Assembly: GCA_914767715.1 (NCBI GenBank)
Contig: OU612065.1
Span: 16,614,001 to 16,678,000 of the forward strand
DNA from: Membranipora membranacea
Lineage: Eukaryota > Bryozoa > Gymnolaemata > Cheilostomatida > Membraniporidae
Length of the DNA: 64,000 nucleotides
Direction of reading: 5' to 3'
In this document: positions 25,359 to 48,937 of the stretch, in pieces
How positions within the stretch are numbered: the first letter of the stretch is position 1
Layout: the number at the start of each line of letters is the position of its first letter
Program-made: the position numbers and the translations under genes
Notes under the pieces: generated by a model
The model's database searches: none
The model's input: only the letters and a program-made list of their open reading frames with translations
Told to the model about the DNA's origin: nothing

Positions 25359-25507
25359 TTAACATTTTGTTGTTAGTCTTCATATATAATAAAGCTAAAT
25401 TTGCATTTACCAATCATTGAATTCACTAGCACTAACACTGCCTCAATCACACCAGTAAGGTATTTCCCCTAATTATGGACAGTGGGAAATCCCTAACATA
25501 GTCACAA

Positions 25508-25545
25508 CAGAGACTATAGATATATCTATATATCTATAGTCTCTG
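25508..25545. repeat. 17-bp-arm hairpin, second copy of the CAGAGACTATAGAT family
   Basis: CAGAGACTATAGATATA and TATATCTATAGTCTCTG are exact reverse complements separated by four bases. The arm matches the palindrome at 24183-24214 over fourteen bases, so the two belong to one hairpin family. It lies just outside the TTAA-flanked element. Confidence 0.75.
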
Positions 25546-25624
25546 GTTACAATCAGTTGGGAGATTAATTAACAATCAACCAATTAAAGTTGTTCTTTCT
25601 TAAACCAGTCAAATGAAGGAGTAC

Positions 25625-26070
25625 TTGATTGAATGACCTCAAACGACCTTCAATTTTGTGCTCCCGATAGCAAAATCGACCATGCAATCACATGAATCCA
25701 ACATGTATTCAGACAAGCACACTTTGCCTGCCATTGTACTCCTTTGTTCACCGAACAAAAGGGCTTTTTGTTACACAACTCTCATAGGTGCATTGGGGCA
25801 TGTCTCCCTGACATCGGCCCACAGGGCCTATCCAACATACTACACTACAGCATAACTGTACTTTATTTTGTAATGTTTTTTCATCTTATTTATGATACCA
25901 TGCTTTCATTATCCTACACACTATATAGTATGTAACACCCTACCACTTATATCTTTTTATTCAAGTCATTTTTTGTATCTATGCTAATGTGTGTTAGGTC
26001 AACAAGTTATTTTTCATTTGCTTTAATTATAAACTTTTAGAAAACCTCAATAAATAAATAAAAATAAAAA
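25625..26070 (+). other. Repeat-derived stretch ending in an A-rich tail
   Basis: The first ~60 bases (GACCTTCAATTTTGTGCTCC and surroundings) are an inverted copy of 23092-23150, so the same repeat flanks the TTAA element on both sides in opposite orientation. The end near 26047-26070 is a run of AATAAATAAATAAAAATAAA, like the A-rich tail of a LINE or processed element. No protein domain was recognised. Confidence 0.35.
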
Positions 26071-26285
26071 TATGATAAAAAGCAAAAGTGGAAAATATAC
26101 ATCCTTGCCCAAAAGTTGAAAATCTATCATCACTAAAGTGGGCTGGTTGTAAACCACCTATCTCATACAAAAGCAAAACTTTCAAACGATTCTCAGCTAT
26201 GGCTTCTGCTCACTGATCTCTTAAAGAATGGTGGATTAGTTATAATCAATTCTCTCTAAGTGCTCATGGTGTCATACAGTTTCCT

Positions 26286-26755
26286 GTGTAATAGCACACT
26301 GATTTCGAGATTACACTATTAGTATGTGTATCTCTGATCGATAGAGCTTCTGTCGCAAATATTGAGCACCTACATTTGGCTGAAAGAGAGGACAACTTTA
26401 ATTTTATCAAACAAACATGATCGAAAAAGCATTACCTAGCTCTGCATTGTTAGTTCTCTCTTCTGAGCTTAGGCTAGCAATACACAGTTTCGATATCACT
26501 TTTTTTGCCAAAAACATGTGCTAAATGCTCTTCTAAAACTGTTAAAAGGTGATGTCAGATTTTCTAAATATAAATTAGAATATTTTAACAAAGAATGAGA
26601 AAATTATAAGTGTATATCCAAAAGTTTGGGTAATCATCCACACGTCTCCTAAATACTGAATTTCAGCTGCACTCAAGCTAAGTGAATTAATTCACTCTCT
26701 ATCGATCAGAGATATACATGCAATAGTATATCACGTGATCAGTGTGGTGTAATAG
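26286..26755. mobile_element. 452-bp inverted-repeat element with 9-bp target duplication
   Basis: The element spans 26295-26746. Its ends are inverted repeats of about 55 bp: left CACACTGATTTCG through GTATCTCTGATCGATAGAG, right the matching complement ending ATCAGTGTG. The 9-base direct repeat GTGTAATAG stands exactly outside both ends (26286-26294 and 26747-26755). A 9-bp duplication fits Mutator-like elements. The interior has no open frame of note, so this is a non-autonomous MITE. Confidence 0.8.
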
Positions 26756-26948
26756 TTTTTTGCAAGAGAAGAGCTGATGTACTAGAAAGATCAATAATGT
26801 GAGTCTTTAAACACTGACAGTAACAAAATGTATTCAATGATGCAACTGAGAGGGATGAAGGACAGATGGTTTGAAATATCAAAATGTTTATTTCCTACTT
26901 CCATCCCTTGTTTAATTAATTAAATCATAATTAATAGCATATCCATCT

Positions 26949-26950
<2 letters not shown>

Positions 26951-27024
<74 letters not shown>
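26951..27024 (+). repeat. (CT)37 microsatellite
   Basis: An uninterrupted 74-base CT run about 1.1 kb upstream of the WDR7 start codon. Pure tracts of this length are usually polymorphic. GA/CT tracts can bind GAGA-type factors in some animals, but nothing here shows that. Confidence 0.95.
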
Positions 27025-27026
<2 letters not shown>

Positions 27027-28145
27027 AGCAACAAGCAGTAGTGTTAGCCAATGTGTTGGCTGTGATTGGCTAAGTAGCTATAGTAAGTAGCATATGTATA
27101 GAATAGTCACACCAGTGATGCAGCAGTGTCACCAGTGTAAAGGCCACTCTGGATCAATCAACTACTTGACTTGCACAAACTTCAAAAGGCCTATGTACTG
27201 CTTGAAAGCACACCAGATACCTATGCTTATAGCAAGGAGTAACTCCTTGCTTATAGTTATGGTCAGGGTGATGCACAGTAAGGGATGAAACGCACTGATT
27301 GCCCACACACATTTTTTGTTGGCCTCCGTTGACTACAACAATGGACGATAATTAGGGGTTACAGGGCTGCTACTCCTTGGGCAAAGTATGTTGCATTGCA
27401 TGTTACTAAAGAACATTGCCTTGCTGATCCGCGTAATACTCCAACTAGTTATTGTTTCACTCTGTCCATAACTGAGGGGTCTTTTATTAGCACACTTAGT
27501 TTTTGTCAAGAAGCTATAAAGCTCTCCTCTGGTTTGGTCAAGATGACAATTCAATGGAGCTTGAAAAGCACTAAATGTTGTAATCTTGAGTCCAGCAGTC
27601 TTTTAAATGTGCTATCTCTGACTACACAACGACTAATCCTCTAAAATTGAATCGTGTTTATAGACTTGTGTGCATGCAATTACACAAACAGAACTGTGTG
27701 CTGCTCACTAGCTGTGTTCTCCATTCCGACACATTATCCCTATCAACTAACGTTAACACTGAGCTCAATAGATTAGATTCGCTTGATTTGGTTTGTAGTT
27801 GACCATGGTCCTTATTACGACGACAAAATACAAGATTCCAATCTAGAACAAAACTAAAGTTAGCAAAACTAAGGTTAATTATAATTTTTGTAAGGCCATC
27901 CATCGACAATCAATGAATGCATGTCAAACCGTGGGTTTGTCAATTTTATCATCCAGAATTCCATAACGAGGAGTCACTCCTTAGCCCATTTAAGTAAAAT
28001 ATCAATATTGTGTGAATTGTAATAATTCATAATATAGAGTATATCATCACAATTAAGTTTGTTCAGCTGGGCTCCTTGGATTTGTTTCAGATAACTTGTT
28101 GAACATTCTAAACGGCACGTCATATAACCTTACTTTGTTTGCACT
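27025..28145. other. Upstream region of WDR7, no gene seen
   Basis: No exon or repeat of note apart from a 19-bp palindrome, GCAAGGAGTAACTCCTTGC, at 27232-27250. The open frame at 27396-27644 has no recognisable domain. The WDR7 promoter and 5' UTR must lie here, but no clear TATA box was picked out. Confidence 0.4.
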
Positions 28146-42629
<14,484 letters not shown>

Positions 42630-43081
42630 TTTCTTTCTATAAACTTAATTTTGTATCAATGATGCAAGCAAATCATCTTCGATTACTTTTGTGCCAATTT
42701 AGATTAAAGATCCCGTTATATATTATTGTCTTTATTTTTGTGTTCCTCTTAATTTGTATGTTGTGGAAATTGAACGAGCATTATACTTCTTTCAGTGTCT
42801 ACCCTGAAGCAATCTTGGTTTATTAATCGACCCTGGTTGCGCTCTGTTGTCACAGCACATATCTAGTCAGATAATATTCAAATATTTCACTTTGAACTTA
42901 AGTCTGTATCGAAAAGAGGATATTTTAGTTTACAAACTATTTTGTTGGTATGCGTCATACAAGGAGTGCTCTATGGTAATCAATATTTATAACGTTTATA
43001 GCTATATAATATTTTCAATAAATGTGTATAATAAAATGATTAAAATAATAAGTATGTAGTAACAGGTTTATGTACAGATTA
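42630..43081. other. Convergent 3' UTRs of WDR7 and DNAL4
   Basis: The two stop codons face each other 452 bases apart. A plus-strand AATAAA at 43018-43023 (and a second at about 43031) could end WDR7. Minus-strand AATAAA signals at 42819-42824 and 42731-42736 could end DNAL4. If the nearest strong signals are used, the two transcripts overlap by roughly 200 bases or more. Confidence 0.5.
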
Positions 43082-44062
43082 TTATGAGCACTTCCACAGA
43101 ATGATAGCCATTGTCCCACCGAAAAACATGTAGAGTATATTTTTTACTTCATGTGTGATCTCATAACCATATCCCTCTCCTACTACCACATGCCATGATG
43201 CTCCAAATTTTTTATCCATAGATTCTTTAACCATCTTTGCTGCAGCCTAAAAGTAGAATATGATGAATTATATTGTTCAGATAACAAGCCAAAGATAGTA
43301 CAACGCAAGGCAGAAAGAACAATCAGATTAATTGAAAAGCTTTGAAAAATCGTGTTTGTTATTGTTATTTCTTAATTGACCTAATGCAGAGTTTACATTC
43401 GTCTAACATAAGGCTCATAAAACCAGGATATGATAACTGGGAGCCGTAACCAAGCGGAACAGTCCTCCAGGCGCATTGCTACTTGAGTTCTCCTTTATAG
43501 CCCCTTTTTTATATGTAGCCGAAGCTCTCACCTCATTGTTTGATGCAAATTTTTCACAAGCTGTTACACACAACTCCATAGCTTCTGTCTTCATTTCGTC
43601 GTTCATGTCCGAATGCTGAAAATGATTAGAAGTTAAAGGCTTATATCATCAGCTTGCATTGTACTTAATACCGGGACAATAAACCTATCATGTCCAACCT
43701 GGCTGGTCATGATAGATATACACCACATAATGATAGTAGGTACTACTCTCTGATCATATATCATAGGGACTTATAACTGCACACCAGGGCAGGTCCCTGG
43801 CTCAAAGTCAAAACCTGTCACAGCAATGATGAAACTTTATTATGCCACAAACCAATTCTGCATCACTAACCTATAAAATACACAGTTAATTTGATTTTGT
43901 CATTATTTAACACACACCATGACATGGAAATGAGGGACCTTTTGGATAGTGAAGATCCAATAGGATCTCATATTCAAATACAATACTTACCCTTATAAGT
44001 GGATAGGTGTGAACTACTGCCTTCTGGACCTCCTTCTTTTCAGCTGCTGGTTCTTCAGCCAT
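43082..44062 (-). CDS. DNAL4: Dynein light chain 4, axonemal type (DNAL4), complete
   Basis: This small dynein light chain belongs to the DYNLL/LC8 fold family and is associated with axonemal outer-arm dynein. Exons in coding order: 43991-44062, 43532-43615, 43082-43246. They join in phase to 106 residues, against about 105 in vertebrates. Recognised blocks are TYPLIRHSDM across the first junction, KTEAMELCVTACEKF, AAAKMVKESMDKKFG, SWHVVVGEGYGYEITHEVK and the terminal LWKCS. The N-terminus (MAEEPAAEKKEVQKA) is charged and variable, as usual. The start is the only Met upstream in frame in exon 1. It converges on WDR7. BORCS8 lies 1.0 kb upstream on the same strand. Its presence implies an organism with motile cilia or flagella. 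Confidence 0.96.
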
Positions 44063-45068
44063 GATGTGCTTATTTTCTCTGCTAGTTTAAATCAAAAGTT
44101 TATCTTAAAACTACTACTCACTTTCAGAAGCTGTTACCATGCAACGACGCATGCGCATAACACCAGAGTACTTTTCTGGGTTGAGTATATCCCACGCGTG
44201 ACAGCTTTAGGAACTTTGTTTATACAGTGACCAATCAGAAAGAGATTTGTTTTTATATCTAAAAAAGGATGAGACAACTCATATACATGCAAAATAGATT
44301 CAACGTGATAATCATGTTTTCTGTGATATATAAATATTATTTGAGTAATGGTAATGCGTAATTTGAAAATTCATTACACAACCATCAAGCATGTAATCAA
44401 GCAGCCATGGAGTAAAATTTCAGCAATGTTTCTTCTCGTTTTAATCCAGCAGACCTGACATCTGTGATTAACCAGAGGCCAAACAAACCAAATTACCCCT
44501 CTCATGCCTTACCTAAACCTTATCCGCCATGTCGAAATATATTTAGGCTGTATTTGCAAATCAAATGAAACAAATGGAAATTGTCATGCGCAAGTGCTCT
44601 GGGTTCATTTGAATTATACCACTGATTCTGTCCATCGAGATAGCATAATGAGGAAGACGAACTGAAAATGAGTGATTGATGATGCTTGGACCAATTAAAA
44701 AAATTAAACTGACCGATTAATTTTATATTATAGTATTTATAAATATATATATTACAGTTGTGCTGTAAAATTACTACAGGTACCGGTTCATAATATATAA
44801 ATAAATGACTCAATAAATATACCAGATAAATATGTGAAATAGCGCAGAGCAAAACCATCAAACTACAGAAAGTATTTTAGAGTTTATGATCAAACCAAGG
44901 AGTAACAATCAAAATCAAAATAAAGAAATACTTCACAAGCCAAAGAGGACTATAAAGTTAGAAGGCTGTGGGTAAAGCGATTTTTGCCAAACCTTATCTT
45001 GGTTCATAATGAATCGTACACACATGATTTACTACAAAACAGATTATAATATATTATTGCAATTATTA
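44063..45068. other. Short intergenic stretch between DNAL4 and BORCS8
   Basis: No coding exon was recognised. It must hold the DNAL4 promoter and the BORCS8 3' UTR. The open frame at 44520-44861 is of low complexity and has no family resemblance. Confidence 0.4.
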
Positions 45069-45979
45069 CTATGGGTTCTTTGATTGGTACATAGATGGTT
45101 TCTGTTTTCTAGTATACTGGATTTGTTGAGCCAAGTGAACAGAGTGTTTTAATTGCTCGTTGATGGTTTTGAATGTTGAGTAACTTTGGCCAGCTGAGGT
45201 GACGGCATCGACAGCGTATTCCATATCAAATATAGCACCTTTACACTGCTCTCCGAGGTTACGTGCAATGTTCTTTCTCTCTACCAGGTGGGGAACAGAT
45301 CTTCTCACATGTTCCTAAATAACACATTTAATACCGTCAGTATATCATAGCAGAATAATCAGAACACAATCCAGTCTTACAAAAACCATGGAAAGGAAGG
45401 GGGAAGTATGACTAGTAGATTCTAAGCTTGGTTGGCTCCGGGCAGAAAGGACAATGGTGACACACTTTATACTCTAATCAGTGTGTTGCCAGTCTCTTGG
45501 CTGAATTTTAAAGAAACGACTCACCTGTATTCTATACAGCGCCAATGAAGGCTCATTTGCTGATAACATGAAAGAGCTCTCTATATCATCTGTGGCTAAC
45601 TTGGCTTGTCTGCCAATCTCTGTTTGAAACTCATTTGTAGCTTATAAACACAAACAAAATTACATGGCAAAATTTCAGTAACTTTACGTTTGAAATTTAT
45701 ATACTTGATGCAAATTTTTGTGGTTGTCATCTGTCTCATCAAGACGGGATAACCCTCAATAATTGGCACTCCGGACAAGCTTTCTTGCTTATTTTTTAAT
45801 TTTGGTGCCTTAGGCCCAGTGATTTAGAACTTGTACCGAGTTTCATAAGATTATATCATGAGACAGTAATGAGAATTTTCCTTAATTATTCATTGAAAGA
45901 CCAAGGAGTAACAGATCCTACCTTTTGGTCCATTAGCGGGATGTGACTTGCTCATCGCCATGTAATCTCTACTTCCCAT
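45069..45979 (-). CDS. BORCS8: BORC complex subunit 8 (BORCS8), complete, 3 exons
   Basis: BORC sits on the cytosolic face of lysosomes and recruits Arl8, which couples lysosomes to kinesin for outward movement. Exons in coding order: 45922-45979, 45525-45619, 45069-45314. They join in phase to 132 residues, similar to the roughly 119 of the human protein. Diagnostic blocks are SANEPSLALYRIQEHVRRS across the second junction, then GEQCKGAIFDMEYAVDAV, which matches the family's EEQSQGAIYTVEYACSAV region. The helical N-terminal half is conserved. The tail after QQIQYTRK is lineage-specific. The start chosen is MGSRDYMAMSK; a second in-frame Met seven codons on is possible. Assignment rests on the conserved central block. 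Confidence 0.88.
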
Positions 45980-46285
45980 TATTGCTTAGCATCATAAATT
46001 TTCCAGATCTGCAAGTTATGTTTTATAAATATGTATATATATATATAGATTCAAATCTGTGCTTTTAAGCAAGGAGTCCTTGTTTTAAGTGTCATCTGTG
46101 AGTATTTGGCCCCAACTAAGTGTCACTCAAAAATAAGGAGTCATTTTATATGACCCACAAAAAAATCATGTCTTAAATCCTCTTAAATAATCATGTTGGG
46201 CATCCTTAAAGAGGTAGGAATCGAAGGGGTGCACGGGGATTAATCATGTGAAGTGACAGGCAAGACCATTGGCTGATCAATGTAA

Positions 46286-46321
46286 TTAGAGGCGGAGAAT
46301 GGCCTTGGTCTCCGCCTCTAA
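46286..46321. repeat. Perfect 13-bp inverted repeat
   Basis: TTAGAGGCGGAGA (46286-46298) and TCTCCGCCTCTAA (46309-46321) are exact complements around a 10-base loop. The stem is GC-richer than its surroundings. It lies 307 bp upstream of the BORCS8 start codon (45979), so a role near that promoter is possible but unsupported. Confidence 0.7.
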
Positions 46322-46931
46322 CAGCCAGTCCACGTTGCGTTCTCAAGTGGTCAAGTGTGTTATATAACAAATTGTGATTCGCAGACACCCATAAATAAAG
46401 TTGAATAGAAGCTATGATATAGCTATTGTTGTGTTGGCTCATCACACTTGGGATTATAGGGTTTAATTACAACGGTCAATTTCAATCTTGACAACGGTAT
46501 CTAGGCAACCTCTAAAACCATAAATCATAACGTCAAAATTGACCAATAAGAGCTCGTATATTTTGAAGCGGATGATTTGAAATCATCGGAATTGGGCAAT
46601 TTCGTATGACATCAGTCATATTTTCACCACTTTCCAATGCCATTATTGGAATAAAAATTTATTGGGCATGTGTATCACACAATTCCGCATCAGCTTGTCT
46701 GATTCCCATTAAAAATAATTCACTGCTTCTCCTCTTAATTCCGAAAAAGCAGGAGGAATTTGAATGCTGCTAACCCCATTTGAATCTGATATGGCTGGGT
46801 GATCGCTTTACATTGACTGGCCCTTATATACCGGTCGAGGCACTTTAACCCAAAAGTAATTAATGGTAGATAAAATAGCCTGACTTGGTCGGACAACTCC
46901 AATGCAAAGATTTGCCCTACACACTGATAGC

Positions 46932-46934
<3 letters not shown>

Positions 46935-46971
<37 letters not shown>
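46935..46971. repeat. (TA)n microsatellite
   Basis: A 37-base uninterrupted TA run. Shorter TA runs occur at 47045-47073, 49100-49122 and 59082-59103. Confidence 0.9.
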
Positions 46972-46974
<3 letters not shown>

Positions 46975-47159
46975 TGACTCATTGTCCAGGGTTTCTATGG
47001 GTACAATAGTGGGATATATAATATTTGACACTTTATTGCACAAATGTGTGTATATGTATATATATATATATATGCCATATTTATCAAACCAATCCCGTTG
47101 AACGACATTACAAATACCTATCCGTCATGGTTTTTGATAGCAAACACAACTATAGTGAC

Positions 47160-48160
47160 CAAGGACTGAGTATTTGGCAACCGTCAATTGCCAAATAGGA
47201 TGTGTTCATATCACAACCAAATCCGGATGGGTATGTTGCCCTAATGATTTGTTTCTAAAACCCAACCGCTTCTGTTACAGCCCATCCGCTTCTAAAAAAT
47301 TTGTGTCCGGATGCATTTCATGCAACCAGATGCCTATTTGGTATCCCATGGTTGCCCAAGTTCCAACCAGATGCCTGCATGGCAACCGGTGGCTGCCAAA
47401 TGGGAATCCAAATCCAAATCTCACAACGTAACTCTATTTTCATAGAAAATTAATTGCCAGCAGTTGTGGCTGTTGCTGTTGGCTGGCCTGTGACAATTCT
47501 ATTACCCCTGTCTAGCCAATGCGTTAGTTCAGATCTTATTGGCCTGTAATGAGATGACAGGACCAACGCTTTTCACAGCGACTTAGTTGGGAAATGCGGT
47601 ACTCTTTTTATTAGTGAGATCATTACAACAATTTATGCTGTTCTGAATTGAGACATCTACAAACCGTCGCTGGCGGCGGATGTTGTGAGACCTGTGGCAG
47701 GTGCTGTATGTGATATGTCTTACAGCACAAGAGGCCTAAAAAGCTGTTGTTGTTGATGCAGTAGGGTCGGGGCTGCATGACGTGCTGAATGACATGTCCC
47801 ATACACTACAGCACCAGCCACACGTCTCAGAGCACCAGAGTGGTGGATTGGACTCAATATGACCTACAATATATCTTAGCACGCAACATGGGTTGCACCA
47901 ACAAAACCTATAGCCTGTCGTACTAAAAATGTGTGTGGTAAACGGCCATCCGCCACACATCTCTGTTACTAAACCGACCGCCTCCAGTCTATCAGATTAG
48001 TGTCCGGATGCATTCAATGCAACTCTGGATGCCTTCTATGCAACTGGAACCTATTTAGCATCCGGCGGTTGTCCGAGTGCCAACCGGATTGGATGCCTAT
48101 TTGGCAACCACCGGATGCCATATGGACATCTGGCAGTTGCCAATTAGGCATCACGGTGGG
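47160..48160. repeat. Composite repeat with CCGGATGCATT and TATTTGGCAACC units
   Basis: The outer parts (about 47165-47440 and 47935-48160) share many short imperfect blocks: GTGTCCGGATGCATT, ATGCAAC, GATGCCTATTTGG, GGCAACCG and TTGCCAAAT. Some are direct and some inverted (TTTGGCAAC against GTTGCCAAA). The ~0.5 kb between them is unrelated. A similar block occurs at 63690-63935. This may be a diverged transposon with repeated subterminal motifs. No protein domain was seen, and the open frame through 47174-47431 is made of the repeat itself. Confidence 0.5.
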
Positions 48161-48210
48161 TCCTTAGCGCAGCTTAGCCTGAACAGGCTGTCCTGACTAA
48201 GCCGGCCAAG

Positions 48211-48280
48211 TGTGTCTTGACAAGCTTTATAAGGTGTGCGGGCTTGTCAGGTTGGGTGAACAAAGCTTGTCAAGACAGGC
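48211..48280. mobile_element. 70-bp hairpin element of the TTGACAAGCTTT family
   Basis: Left end TGTGTCTTGACAAGCTTTAT, right end GAACAAAGCTTGTCAAGACAGGC, with a GGTGTGCGGGCTTGTCAGG core. Only the right end keeps the full terminal sequence. No clear target duplication was seen. It lies 0.7 kb upstream of the Ly6-like gene. Confidence 0.65.
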
Positions 48281-48937
48281 AAGGCCACTGCAGGCCTGCC
48301 CAGCCTTAACAAAACCATCTAAATCTTCTTCACTGAACTTCCTAGTACTATACTATATTGCCCCAAAGGGAGTTCATTTGATTGTGACCATACACATGGG
48401 CCCTTGGGACTTACATGCCAGTATCAACCATACTGGACATTGGCAAAGTAAAGGCATGTAACCGTACTCCAAGGTGCCCATGCCCATACACTACAGGAAC
48501 TGGTCACCCGTCACATATTTTCATTCTTCTACAAACATTGTAATTAAACTGACTTACTTTCACAGTCACTGTATATCACTAACGCCTATCCTTCATACAT
48601 ACATAGACTTAAAGAACCCCACCTCTTCCAGCCTGCTTCCATCGGGCAGGCTTCTATCAATGAACTGAGTTAATTGCTTCAGTATTCCGTCAGGGACAAA
48701 CCGCCCTGCTTCAGTGGTTACTACCAAAGCTTACGCAGTGATATATTAGCTCTGGTTACTACAGAGTTGTCTGGCCATGTATTTGCAGTACTGTGGGAAC
48801 CACCTTGGTATGGATGTTTGCTGCAGATTGCTACTTCTATTGATTTTACTATTGTACACAGCATTCACCTCTGATTGACCTGCAAGCACCTGCAACCCGG
48901 TAATCACTCAGAAGTTTTGTAATATCTAGGAGAAGAC
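48281..48937. other. Upstream region of the Ly6-like gene
   Basis: No exon or repeat was recognised. The promoter and 5' UTR of the Ly6-like gene are expected here. Confidence 0.35.

Noticed and set aside
27396-27644. Open frame upstream of WDR7 as an upstream exon or gene
   Set aside because: No domain recognised, and WDR7 has its usual N-terminus at 28146, so no extra exon is needed.
47174-47431. 85-codon open frame as a gene
   Set aside because: It is composed of the repeated CCGGATGC and TTTGGCAACC motifs, with no domain or splice context.
47170-48160. LTR retrotransposon with two LTRs
   Set aside because: The arms share direct blocks but also inverted ones, and there is no primer-binding site, polypurine tract or gag-pol sequence between them.
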